DNA of 64,000 bases from Phytopseudomonas argentinensis. GTDB taxonomy: Bacteria; Pseudomonadota; Gammaproteobacteria; Pseudomonadales; Pseudomonadaceae. This document shows positions 1 to 9,170 of this stretch, piece after piece (the first letter of the stretch is position 1; each line of letters begins with the position of its first letter). The notes below the pieces were generated by a model. That model saw only the letters and a program-made list of their open reading frames with translations, was not told the origin of the DNA and made no database searches. A program made the translations under genes and the position numbers. The stretch lies in contig NZ_FORC01000001.1 of assembly GCF_900113905.1 (NCBI RefSeq), positions 1-64,000 on the forward strand, given 5' to 3'.

Positions 1-560
1 ATCATCAGGAACACGCCCAGCAGCAGCCCCGGCACCACGCCGGCCATGAACAGCTTGCCTACCGAGGTTTCGGTCGCGGTGGCGTAGACCACCATGACGA
101 TCGACGGCGGAATCAGGATGCCCAGGGTCCCGGCGTTGCAGACGATGCCGGCGGCGAACTCCTTCTTGTAGCCCGAGCGCACCATGCCGGCGATGACGAT
201 TGAGCCGACCGCCGCCACCGTGGCCGGCGACGAGCCGCTCAGCGCGGCGAACAGCATGCACGCCAGGATCGCGGCGATGGCCAGGCCACCCTTGATATGG
301 CCGACGCAGGCGTTGGCGAAATCGATCAGCCGGCGAGCCACGCCGCCGCTGGTCATGAACGCACCGGAGAGCAGGAAGAAAGGAATGGCCAGCAGCGTGT
401 AGTGCTCGCTGGTCTCGAACAGCTTGATCGCCAGCGAACGCACCGAGTCGTTGCTGAAGAACAGAATGGTCATGGCCCCGGAAAGCCCCAGGGAAATCGC
501 CACCGGAATGCCGATGAACATCAGCACGAACAGGGCGACGAACAGAAATGCGATGGTCAT
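1..560 (-). CDS. dctM: TRAP transporter large permease DctM, C-terminus cut by window
   Basis: The reading frame starts at an ATG at 560 and runs off the left edge, so only about the first 186 residues are visible. It is the large, multi-spanning membrane subunit of a tripartite ATP-independent periplasmic (TRAP) transporter, which drives uptake of organic acids with an ion gradient. The visible part is a run of hydrophobic helices, with the family-typical stretch AALSGSSPATVAAVGSI around residues 105-121 and NAGTLGILIPPS further on. The start codon overlaps the stop of dctQ by 4 bases (ATGA), which implies translational coupling. It lies in one leftward operon with dctP, a VOC gene and dctQ. 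By context it may serve both solute-binding proteins in this window. Confidence 0.93.
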   Translation of the reverse strand, partial: MTIAFLFVALFVLMFIGIPVAISLGLSGAMTILFFSNDSVRSLAIKLFETSEHYTLLAIPFFLLSGAFMTSGGVARRLIDFANACVGHIKGGLAIAAILACMLFAALSGSSPATVAAVGSIVIAGMVRSGYKKEFAAGIVCNAGTLGILIPPSIVMVVYATATETSVGKLFMAGVVPGLLLGVFLM

Positions 561-1192
561 CGTTTAGCCTCCGTCTCTTCGGCGAGTTTGATGGCGTCTT
601 CGACTTCGCCGTGACCACCAAAACCAATCTGCTTGTCCTGAATCACCCGCATCAACACCTGGGCGAAACGCAGGAACATCAGAGAGAAGCCGATCGGCAC
701 GATCATCACGATGTGCCATTGCTGCACACCGAAGCGGTCCAGGTCCTCGGCACCGGTGCCGAGCGTGAACAGCAGCGCCACCCACTGCTCGCTGGAATAG
801 GCCATCAGCGCGCAGTAACCGAGGCAGATGAGCAGCGCGACAATCGCCACGGCCTTCTGCAGGGCGGGCTGGAACATGCGCACCAAGAGGTCGACGCCGA
901 TGTGCGCACCGATGCGCACGCCCCAGGCCAGGCCGACGAAGATCAGCCAGCCGAACATGGCCTTGGTCAGGGCCACGCTCCAGGTCATTTCCTGGGCGAT
1001 GTAGAGGATGCCGTCACCGATGGCGAACATCGCATCATTGGCGAACGGCAGGGCATCGCCCAGGCTGTAGAAAACACCGTAGAGGTTGTTGAACACCACG
1101 TACGAGAAGGTAACCAGGGTCATCGCCCCGAGCAGAAAAGCCACGGCGGCTTCCTCGAGCTGATCCCACAGGCGCTGCAACGCATTCATCAT
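557..1192 (-). CDS. dctQ: TRAP transporter small permease DctQ
   Basis: A 211-residue protein with four predicted membrane helices, the size and hydropathy of the DctQ small membrane subunit of TRAP transporters. The frame extends upstream to 1270, but the ATG at 1192 has a GGGAGA ribosome-binding site six to seven bases before it and begins the typical N-terminus MMNALQRLWDQLEEA, so I use it. The C-terminal tail is charged and cytoplasmic-looking. It overlaps dctM by 4 bases. A 245-base gap separates it from the VOC gene upstream, in which I see no gene. Its partner subunits are DctM and, most directly, the solute-binding protein at 1828-2832. Confidence 0.9.
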   Translation of the reverse strand: MMNALQRLWDQLEEAAVAFLLGAMTLVTFSYVVFNNLYGVFYSLGDALPFANDAMFAIGDGILYIAQEMTWSVALTKAMFGWLIFVGLAWGVRIGAHIGVDLLVRMFQPALQKAVAIVALLICLGYCALMAYSSEQWVALLFTLGTGAEDLDRFGVQQWHIVMIVPIGFSLMFLRFAQVLMRVIQDKQIGFGGHGEVEDAIKLAEETEAKR

Positions 1193-1436
1193 GCGGTCTC
1201 CCAGAGAGAGTTGTTGTAATTGTTTTGCCAAGCCGACTCTAACCCCGCCATCTGGCGGGCAGTTATTCACGATTGGTAAACGCGGCCTTCGGCCTGGGCG
1301 AATAGCCTGCTGAGGCGTAGATCAGTGCGCTGAAACCAGCGGTAGAGAGTGGTGATAGCGAACATTTCCCCCTCCGCTTCCACGATGGATAACTGAGCAT
1401 CCGCTCTTGCCATGCCGATGCCCTACCGCCCCACTC

Positions 1437-1814
1437 TCAAACCAGCTCGGATATCTCGATCAGATTCAGATCCGGATCACGCAGGTACACCGACCTGATC
1501 GGACCCGTAGCGCCGGTGCGCATCACCGGCCCCTCGATGATCGGCCAGCCGACCCGCTGCAAGTGCGCGACCACCTCGTCCAGGGGCTGGCTGGCGATAA
1601 AGCACAGGTCCAGCGCACCCGGCACCGGCAGGTGAGCCTTGGGCTCGAACTCCTGGCCGCGCACGTGCAGGTTGATCTTCTGGTTGCCGAAGCAGAATGC
1701 CTTGCGGCCATTGCCGAAAGTCTCCAGGCGCATGCCCAGCACCTCGACATAGAAATGCGTGGTCGCGTCGGCGTCGGTAGCGGTCAGTACCAGATGATCA
1801 AGATGATCGAGCAT
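1437..1814 (-). CDS. VOC (glyoxalase/bleomycin-resistance) family protein
   Basis: A 125-residue single-module vicinal-oxygen-chelate protein. The start HLDHLVLTATDADATTHFY and the end RDPDLNLIEIS carry the His and Glu positions at which this fold usually binds a divalent metal. The ATG at 1814 is preceded by GGAG at good spacing; an upstream in-frame start at 1844 would overlap dctP. It sits between dctP and dctQ. From memory, the itaconate (rip) cluster of P. aeruginosa PA0877-PA0886 also contains a VOC gene of this kind next to the CoA-ester genes, so this copy probably belongs to the same pathway although it lies about 12 kb from ripC. The reaction is unknown; dioxygenase and isomerase roles are both possible. 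Confidence 0.82.
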   Translation of the reverse strand: MLDHLDHLVLTATDADATTHFYVEVLGMRLETFGNGRKAFCFGNQKINLHVRGQEFEPKAHLPVPGALDLCFIASQPLDEVVAHLQRVGWPIIEGPVMRTGATGPIRSVYLRDPDLNLIEISELV

Positions 1815-1827
1815 GGCGATCTCCGTG

Positions 1828-2910
<1,083 letters not shown>

Positions 2911-2920
2911 TCAGGGCCGA

Positions 2921-3850
2921 CTAAATTCTTGATTGGCCAAGCCTGCCTTCGCCATTGCCGAAGGCAGGCCCGCTAGCGAGATGATCGACCATCTGCCTGG
3001 CGATCAGCGACAGGCTGTCGTACTGGCGCACGCAGATGTTCAGCTCGCGCACCGCCCAGGCATCCTCGATCGCCACTGCACGCACCGCCATGCTCGGCAG
3101 ATAGGTGCGTACCGCCTGCTCGGGCAGCACGCCGATGCCCAGGCCGGTATGGATCATCCGGCAGATGGCCTCGAAGCTGCGCACCTGGATGCGCACCCGC
3201 AGATGCACCCCCACCTGCTGCGCCGCCTCGCTGATCAGCGCGTGCAGCGAGGCTTCCTTCTGCAGGCCGATAAAGTCGTAGCCCACGGTCTCCAGCAACG
3301 TCACCCGCTTGCGCGTTGCCAGCGGATGCTCGCTCGGCACCACCAGCACCAGGCGGTCGCGCCGGTAGGGAAAAACCTGCACGCCGTGGGCCTGTACGTG
3401 GCCGGCGAAGATGCCGATATCGGTCAGCCCTTCGCGCACCGCGTGGATGATCTCGCTGCTGACCCGCTCCTCCAGGTCGATGCGAATCTGCGGGTGCTGG
3501 GCGCTGAAGGCCGCCAGGTCCTCGGGCAGAAAGGCGATCACCGCCGAGGTGTTGGCATGGATGCGCACATGGCCGTTGATGCCCTCGCTGAACTCGCTGA
3601 GATCGGCCTGCATGTGCTGGATGTTGTCCAGCAGATTGCGCGCGTGGTGCAGCAGCGCATCGCCGGCTGGCGTGAGTGCCACGCCCTTGGGCTGGCGATA
3701 CAGCAAGGGCGTGCGCAGATGCGCCTCCAGATCGCTGATGCGCTTGCTCACCGCCGCCAGCGCCAGGTGCTCGCGCTCGGCGGCGCGGGTCAGGCTGCGC
3801 TCGTCGGCGATGGCCACGAATAGCTTGAGGGTGGTGAAATCCACGCGCAT
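2921..3850 (-). CDS. LysR-family regulator, divergent from CaiB/HMGL pair
   Basis: A 309-residue LysR-type regulator: winged helix-turn-helix at about residues 5-65 (LKLFVAIADERSLTRAAE...), then a substrate-binding domain. The ATG at 3850 follows GGAG. It is transcribed away from the CoA-transferase at 4030 and towards dctP, with 88 bases between its stop and the dctP start. An inverted repeat fitting a LysR box lies in the divergent intergenic region. It resembles the second LysR protein at 19089 across the effector domain, for instance DRLVLVVP and FEAICRM, so both probably sense related acids or CoA esters. Likely role: control of the lyase/transferase pair, possibly also of the TRAP operon. 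Confidence 0.92.
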   Translation of the reverse strand: MRVDFTTLKLFVAIADERSLTRAAEREHLALAAVSKRISDLEAHLRTPLLYRQPKGVALTPAGDALLHHARNLLDNIQHMQADLSEFSEGINGHVRIHANTSAVIAFLPEDLAAFSAQHPQIRIDLEERVSSEIIHAVREGLTDIGIFAGHVQAHGVQVFPYRRDRLVLVVPSEHPLATRKRVTLLETVGYDFIGLQKEASLHALISEAAQQVGVHLRVRIQVRSFEAICRMIHTGLGIGVLPEQAVRTYLPSMAVRAVAIEDAWAVRELNICVRQYDSLSLIARQMVDHLASGPAFGNGEGRLGQSRI

Positions 3851-3926
3851 GACGGGCTCCGCTTCGTGATTGACGAAAGGCTCGCCGCCACTGCAAGGGC
3901 GTTGGGCGGGCGTCGCCACGATAAGC

Positions 3927-3943
3927 CTTCGTGTAGCACGAAG
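3927..3943. promoter_or_regulatory. Candidate LysR box (T-N11-A palindrome)
   Basis: CTTCGTG-TAG-CACGAAG is a perfect 7-base inverted repeat with a 3-base centre. Its inner T...A spacing is T-N11-A, the LysR-type consensus. It lies between the divergent LysR gene (start 3850) and CoA-transferase gene (start 4030). Binding is inferred from position and symmetry only. Confidence 0.55.
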
Positions 3944-4029
3944 CCAGACTTGACGATTGACTGATTGCGGCGAGCCGCGTCGTGGGCGATGCTCGGCGCC
4001 ATCGAACCCAAGTCATCGGGAAGCCGCAC

Positions 4030-5235
4030 ATGCCTGCCAACACAACCGTTGCACACATGGCCCTGGCCGGCCTCAAGGTCATCGAAATGGGCCAGCTGAT
4101 CGCCGGCCCTTTCGCCAGCAAGCTGCTCGGCGAATTCGGCGCCGAGGTGATCAAGATCGAGCCGCCGGGCGTCGGCGACCCGCTGCGCAAGTGGCGCAAG
4201 ATCAAGGACGGCACCTCGCTCTGGTGGCACGTGCAGTCGCGCAACAAGCGCTCACTGACCCTCGACCTGAAGCAGGCCGAAGCTCAGGACATTGTGCGCA
4301 AGCTGGTGAGTGATGCCGACATACTGGTGGAGAACTTCCGTCCCGGCACTCTGGAAGGCTGGGGCCTGGGTTATGACGCGCTGAAGGCGATCAATCCACG
4401 GCTGATCATGCTGCGCATCTCTGGTTACGGGCAGACCGGCCCCTACCGCGACCTGCCCGGTTTCGGCGTGATCGGCGAAGCCATGGGCGGTCTGCGCCAC
4501 CTCTCCGGCTACCCCGGCCAGGCGCCAGTACGCGTGGGCATCAGCATCGGCGACTCGCTGTCCTCGCTGTACGGCGTGATCGGCGTGCTGCTGGCCCTGC
4601 AGGAGCGTGCGCGCAGCGGCGAAGGCCAGGAGATCGACGTGGCGCTTTACGAGTCGGTGTTCGCCATGATGGAAAGCCTGGTGCCCGAGTACGACGCCTT
4701 CGGCTATATCCGCGAGCCGGCCGGCAGCGCCCTCCCTGGCATCACCCCGTCCAATTCCTACCCCTGCAAGGATGGCAGCTACGTGCTGATTGCCGGCAAT
4801 GGCGACAGCATCTACAAGCGCCTGATGAGCCTGATCGGCCGCGATGACCTGGGCAACGACCCGCGCCTGGCGCAGAACGACGGGCGCAGCCAGCACGCCG
4901 AGCTGATCGACGGCGCCATCGCCGAGTGGACCGCCCAGCGCGGCCGCGATGAAGTGATCGAAGCGCTCAAGGGCGCGCGCGTGCCGGCCGGCTACCCCTA
5001 CACCGCTGCCGATATCGTGCAGGACCCGCACTACCTGGCGCGGCAGATGATCGAGACCGTACAGACCTCTGCCGGCCCGCTGAAGGTGCCGGGCGTGCTG
5101 CCGAAACTCAGCCGCACACCAGGGCGCATCGGCACTGGCGGCCCACAGCTCGGCGAGCACAGCGAGGACATTCTGGCCGGCCTTGGCCTGAGCGACGAGC
5201 AGGTTCGCGGATTGCGCGAACGCGGAATTATCTGA
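4030..5235 (+). CDS. CaiB/BaiF family CoA-transferase
   Basis: A 401-residue family III CoA-transferase. It opens with ALAGLKVIEMGQLIAGPFAS and contains GAEVIKIEPPGVGDPLR, LTLDLKQ, ENFRPGTLEGWGLGYD and ISGYGQTGPY, all family hallmarks. The ATG at 4030 has GGGAAG six bases upstream; the earlier in-frame codon at 3982 lacks one. These enzymes move CoA from a donor such as succinyl-CoA to a carboxylic acid. The next gene is an HMG-CoA-lyase family member, so the pair would activate and then cleave a 3-hydroxy-3-methyl acid such as 3-hydroxy-3-methylglutarate or citramalate. It is distinct from the CoA-transferase at 14273-15475, with only family-level similarity. Confidence 0.92.
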   Translation: MPANTTVAHMALAGLKVIEMGQLIAGPFASKLLGEFGAEVIKIEPPGVGDPLRKWRKIKDGTSLWWHVQSRNKRSLTLDLKQAEAQDIVRKLVSDADILVENFRPGTLEGWGLGYDALKAINPRLIMLRISGYGQTGPYRDLPGFGVIGEAMGGLRHLSGYPGQAPVRVGISIGDSLSSLYGVIGVLLALQERARSGEGQEIDVALYESVFAMMESLVPEYDAFGYIREPAGSALPGITPSNSYPCKDGSYVLIAGNGDSIYKRLMSLIGRDDLGNDPRLAQNDGRSQHAELIDGAIAEWTAQRGRDEVIEALKGARVPAGYPYTAADIVQDPHYLARQMIETVQTSAGPLKVPGVLPKLSRTPGRIGTGGPQLGEHSEDILAGLGLSDEQVRGLRERGII

Positions 5236-5247
5236 AGCACCACACCC

Positions 5248-5409
5248 GTAGGATGGGTTATACGCCTGCTACGACAGACGAAACCACACGCAAAGGATCG
5301 CGCCGTAACCCATCGAGCGGTAGGAGATTCAATCGCCTGATGGGTTACGCGGCGCGCCACGATAGTGGCGCCTTATCACTCCGAGCTCAGCGCCGCTCAC
5401 CCATCCTAC
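5248..5409. repeat. MITE-like element with 11-bp terminal inverted repeats
   Basis: GTAGGATGGGT at 5248-5258 is matched by ACCCATCCTAC at 5399-5409, a perfect 11-base terminal inverted repeat around a 162-base element. Inside are further inverted copies of TAACCCATC/GATGGGTTA and a short hairpin (GGCGCGCCACGATAGTGGCGCC). It has no coding capacity and fills almost the whole gap between the CoA-transferase and lyase genes, which it may affect through RNA folding. Confidence 0.7.
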
Positions 5410-5496
5410 AAATATAGAGCGCGATACCAGGGACATCTTCCCGGGTGTCGCTGCGCTCGACCCAGGCTACGCACCCGACACAATCAGGACCTGCCA

Positions 5497-6432
5497 ATGA
5501 CCAAACGCCTCTATATCCAGGACGTCGCCACCCGCGACGGCTTCCAGATCGAAGCGGCCTTCGTGCCGACCGAAGACAAGATCACGCTGATCGACAGGCT
5601 GTCGCACACCGGCCTGGCGAAGATAGAAGTCACCTCCTTCACCTCGCCCAAGGCCATCCCCAACCTGCGTGATGCCGAAGAAGTCATGCGCGGCATCCAG
5701 CGCGTTCCGGGCGTGGAGTACACCGTGCTGGTGCCTAATGTGCGCGGCTGCGAGCGGGCGTTGTCGTGCGCGGTGGACGAGATCAACCTGGTGATGTCGG
5801 CCAGCGACACCCACGGCCTGGCCAACCTGCGCATGACGCCGGAGCAGTCCCTGGCGCAGTTCGCCGAGATCATCGAAGTGACGCGCGGCAGCAAGGTGTT
5901 CATCAACGCTTCGCTGTCCACCACCTTCGGCTGCCCCTTCGAGGGCGAGGTGCCGGAAAATCGCGTCCATGAACTGACGGAGCGACTGCTCGATCTTGGT
6001 GTACAGGGCGTGACCCTCTGCGACACCACCGGCATGGCCGATCCGGCGCAGGTCGAGCGCATCTGCCGCGAGTCGCTGCAGCGCTGGCCCGAGGCGGTGT
6101 TCACCGCGCATTTCCACAATACCCGTGGCATGGGCCTGGCCAATGCCCTGGCGGCGCTGCATGCCGGCATCGACCGCTTCGACGCCTCCCTCGGCGGGCT
6201 TGGCGGCTGCCCTTATGCGCCCGGCGCCAGCGGCAATATCTGCACCGAGGATCTGGTGCACATGTTCCAGCGCATGGGCCTGGATACCGGCGTCAATCTG
6301 GATGCACTGCTGGCGGCAGCGGCTACCCTGCCCGAGCTGATCGGCCACGACGTACCGGGCGCGATCCTCAAGGCCGGCACTTCAGAGCGCCGTTATCCCA
6401 AACCGAAATGGATGAGCGAGGCGCAGGCCTGA
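5497..6432 (+). CDS. mvaB: Hydroxymethylglutaryl-CoA lyase family protein
   Basis: A 311-residue TIM-barrel lyase of the HMG-CoA lyase family. The catalytic TRDGFQ segment (Arg13, Asp14) is at the N-terminus, the metal ligands are in AHFHNTRGMG, and the signature GGLGGCPYAPGASGN carries the active-site cysteine. HMG-CoA lyases give acetyl-CoA plus acetoacetate; close relatives cleave other 3-hydroxy-3-methylacyl-CoAs. The ATG at 5497 follows AGGA; the longer frame from 5365 runs through the repeat element and is rejected. It follows the CoA-transferase in the same direction. It ends 10 bases before the stop of the convergent emrB, with no obvious terminator between them. Substrate specificity cannot be read from sequence. 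Confidence 0.9.
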   Translation: MTKRLYIQDVATRDGFQIEAAFVPTEDKITLIDRLSHTGLAKIEVTSFTSPKAIPNLRDAEEVMRGIQRVPGVEYTVLVPNVRGCERALSCAVDEINLVMSASDTHGLANLRMTPEQSLAQFAEIIEVTRGSKVFINASLSTTFGCPFEGEVPENRVHELTERLLDLGVQGVTLCDTTGMADPAQVERICRESLQRWPEAVFTAHFHNTRGMGLANALAALHAGIDRFDASLGGLGGCPYAPGASGNICTEDLVHMFQRMGLDTGVNLDALLAAAATLPELIGHDVPGAILKAGTSERRYPKPKWMSEAQA

Positions 6433-6442
6433 TCGCTCGACC

Positions 6443-7972
6443 TCAATGCCCGCCGCCCGATTCCGCCGCGCCCTTGGCCGAGAACGGCGGCTTGGCCAGG
6501 TAGATGATCAGGATCAGGCCGAAGAACAGCCAGCCCATCAAGGTGAAGTAGTCCACCGTTGAAAGCATGTAGGCCTGGCTTTCCACCACCCGGTCGATCT
6601 GCAGGTAGGCCGACTGCGAGGCGCCGCCGAGTTGCTCCAGATACTGGTGAGTGGCCGGGTCATAGGGCGTGACATGCTCGGTGAGCTGGGCGTGGTGATA
6701 GATCTCCCGACGATGCCAGATCCAGGTGGTCAGCGACGAGGCGAAGCTGCCGCCCAGCACGCGCAGGAAGGTGGCCAGGCCCGAGCCGTCGGCGATGTCC
6801 TTGGGCGGCAGGCTGGAGAGCAGGATGCTGGTGGTGGGCATGAAGAACAGCGCGATCCCCAGGCCCATGAACACCTGCACTTCGGCGATATGCCGGTAAT
6901 CCACCTCGGTGTTGAACGAGGCGCGCATGAAGCACGAGGCGCCGATCACCAGGAACGAGCCGCCGGCCAGCAGGCGCAGGTCGAACTTGTGCGCGTACTT
7001 GCCCACCAGCGGTGACAGGAACAGCGGCAGAATGCCGATCGGCGCTGCCGCCAGCCCGGCCCAGATCGGCGTGTAGCCCAGCTGGGTCTGCAGCCACTGC
7101 GGCAGCAGCAGGTTGATACCGAAGAACCCGGAGTAACCGAGTACCAGCGCCAGGGTGCCAAAGGTGAAGTTGCGGTACATGAACAGGCGCAGGTTGATGA
7201 TCGGGTGCTGATCGGTCAGTTCCCAGATCACCAGGGCCACCAGGGAAACCACGGAAATGGCGGTGCCGATCTGGATGAAGGTCGACTCGAACCAGTCCAG
7301 GTCGTTGCCCTTGTCGAGCACCACCTGCAGCACGCCGACGCCCAGCACCAGCAGCATCAGCCCGACGTAGTCGATAGGCTGGTGCTGGGTGGTTTCCGGG
7401 CGATTGCGCATCTGCGTCCAGACCACCAGGGTGGCGAGGATGCCGATCGGCACGTTGATGAAGAAGATCCACGGCCAGCTGTAGCTGTCGGTGATCCAGC
7501 CACCGGCAATCGGCCCGATGATCGGCGCCACCACCGTGACCATCGCCAGCAGCGCCAGGGCCATGCCGCGCTTGGCACTGGGAAAGATCGCCAGCAGCAG
7601 AGTCTGCGCCATCGGGTACAGCGGCCCGGCGACCAGCCCCTGCAGGGCGCGGAACACCACCAGCTCGGGCATCGAGCGGGCGATGCCGCAGAGGAACGAG
7701 GTGATCACGAACAGCACCACGGCGGCGAGAAACAGCTTCACCTCGCCGAAGCGCCGCGCCAGCCAGCCAGTCAATGGCAAGGCGATGGCGTTGCACACGG
7801 CGAACGAGGTGATCACCCAGGTGCCCTGCTCCGAGCTGACCCCCAGGTTGCCGGAAATAGTCGGCAGGGCGACGTTGGCGATGGTGGTGTCGAGCACCTG
7901 CATGAAGGTCGCCAGGGAGATGCCGATGGTGGCCAGCAGCATGCTGGCCGGGCGGAAATTGGCGTCGCTCAT
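6443..7972 (-). CDS. emrB: EmrB-type MFS drug efflux transporter (DHA2 family)
   Basis: A 509-residue major facilitator with about 14 membrane helices. Motifs include ATFMQVLDTTIANVALPTI in the first helix and the exporter-specific stretch APIIGPIAGGWITDSYSWPW followed by FFINVPIG. It exports hydrophobic toxic compounds by proton antiport, working with the adaptor EmrA and the outer-membrane channel encoded just upstream. The ATG at 7972 lies 2 bases beyond the stop of emrA; the codon at 8011 would begin inside emrA. It is last of four genes in the order marR-oprM-emrA-emrB. The set resembles P. aeruginosa PA5157-PA5160 as I remember it. Confidence 0.93.
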   Translation of the reverse strand: MSDANFRPASMLLATIGISLATFMQVLDTTIANVALPTISGNLGVSSEQGTWVITSFAVCNAIALPLTGWLARRFGEVKLFLAAVVLFVITSFLCGIARSMPELVVFRALQGLVAGPLYPMAQTLLLAIFPSAKRGMALALLAMVTVVAPIIGPIAGGWITDSYSWPWIFFINVPIGILATLVVWTQMRNRPETTQHQPIDYVGLMLLVLGVGVLQVVLDKGNDLDWFESTFIQIGTAISVVSLVALVIWELTDQHPIINLRLFMYRNFTFGTLALVLGYSGFFGINLLLPQWLQTQLGYTPIWAGLAAAPIGILPLFLSPLVGKYAHKFDLRLLAGGSFLVIGASCFMRASFNTEVDYRHIAEVQVFMGLGIALFFMPTTSILLSSLPPKDIADGSGLATFLRVLGGSFASSLTTWIWHRREIYHHAQLTEHVTPYDPATHQYLEQLGGASQSAYLQIDRVVESQAYMLSTVDYFTLMGWLFFGLILIIYLAKPPFSAKGAAESGGGH

Positions 7973-7973
7973 G

Positions 7974-9161
7974 TCAGCCCTGCTTCGCCGGATTGGCGTT
8001 CTGCGGACCATTGGCGTGGATGATGCGTTCGATCAGCGCGTCAGCCTCGCCCAGCGGCGCGTCGTAAACGGCAGTGCTGAAGCGCGCTTCCTTGGGCATC
8101 TGGGTGGTCAGCTGCGCGCCACTCTGGTCGTGCAGGTCGACGGTCACCGTGGTCGACAGGCCGATGCGCAGCGGGTGCTTGTCCAGCGCCTCATCGTCGA
8201 GGCGGATACGCACCGGCAGGCGCTGCACGATCTTGATCCAGTTGCCGCTGGCGTTCTGTGCCGGCAGCAGCGAGAAGGCGCTGCCGGTGCCCACGCCCAG
8301 GCTCTCGACATGGCCCTGGTAGGTCACGTCATCGCCGTACAGGTCGGCCTCGACGGTCACCGGCTGGCCGATGCGCATCTCGCGCAGCTGGGTTTCCTTG
8401 AAGTTGGCATCGATCCACACCTCATGCAGCGGCACCACGGCCATCAGTGCAGTGCCAGGCTGGATACGGCTGCCCACCTGTACCGAGCGGCGCGCCACAT
8501 AACCGCTGACCGGTGCCACCAGGGTGCTGCGGGCGTTGTTGAGGAAGGCCTGGCGCAGCTGCGCGGCGGCGCTCTTCACGTCCGGGTGGGAGGCGATCAC
8601 GGTGTCGTCGACCAGCGCCTGGTTGGTATCCAGTTGCTGCTGGGCGGAGGTCAAGGCGCTCTGCGCGCTGTTCAGGGTGTCCTGGGCGTGGGCCAGCTCC
8701 TCGCGGGAAATCGCACCCTTGCTGGCCAGGGTCACCCGGCGCTGGTAGTCGGCCTTGGCGCGCTGCACGTCGATCTTGCGCGAGGCCACCTGGGCCTTGT
8801 AGCTGTCGACGTTGCTGTACAGCCCGCGCACCTGGCGCACGGTGCGTGCCAGGTTGGCCTCGGCGCTCTGCTGGGCGACCTGGGTATCGGCCGGGTCGAG
8901 CCATACCAGGGGCTGGCCGGCTTCGACGTAATCGCCGTCGTCCACCGCGATGCGGGTGACGGTGCCGGTGATCTGCGGGGTGATCTGCACCAGGTTGCCG
9001 CCCACGTAGGCGTCGTCGGTCTCTTCATAGAAGCGGCCGTATAGCTCGTGGTAGGCGAAGATGGCCGCGCTGCACAGCACGACAATGATGCCGAGGCCAA
9101 TCAGCAGGCGTTTGCGCTTGCCCGAATTCGGGTTGGCGGCGTTGGCTTGAGAGTCGGTCAT
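7974..9161 (-). CDS. emrA: EmrA/HlyD-type periplasmic adaptor
   Basis: A 395-residue membrane-fusion protein. It has a short cytoplasmic basic tail (SGKRKRLL), one membrane anchor at about residues 19-38, and the biotinyl-lipoyl-like half RFYEETDDAYVGGNLVQITP. A long helical hairpin rich in Ala, Gln and Arg follows at about 95-205, then the second lipoyl half and a beta-barrel (VWIDANFKETQLREMRIGQP). It bridges EmrB in the inner membrane and the OprM-like channel. It starts 9 bases after the stop of the outer-membrane gene and ends just before emrB, so the operon is tightly packed. Confidence 0.94.
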   Translation of the reverse strand: MTDSQANAANPNSGKRKRLLIGLGIIVVLCSAAIFAYHELYGRFYEETDDAYVGGNLVQITPQITGTVTRIAVDDGDYVEAGQPLVWLDPADTQVAQQSAEANLARTVRQVRGLYSNVDSYKAQVASRKIDVQRAKADYQRRVTLASKGAISREELAHAQDTLNSAQSALTSAQQQLDTNQALVDDTVIASHPDVKSAAAQLRQAFLNNARSTLVAPVSGYVARRSVQVGSRIQPGTALMAVVPLHEVWIDANFKETQLREMRIGQPVTVEADLYGDDVTYQGHVESLGVGTGSAFSLLPAQNASGNWIKIVQRLPVRIRLDDEALDKHPLRIGLSTTVTVDLHDQSGAQLTTQMPKEARFSTAVYDAPLGEADALIERIIHANGPQNANPAKQG

Positions 9162-9170
9162 GGCGGGTAC

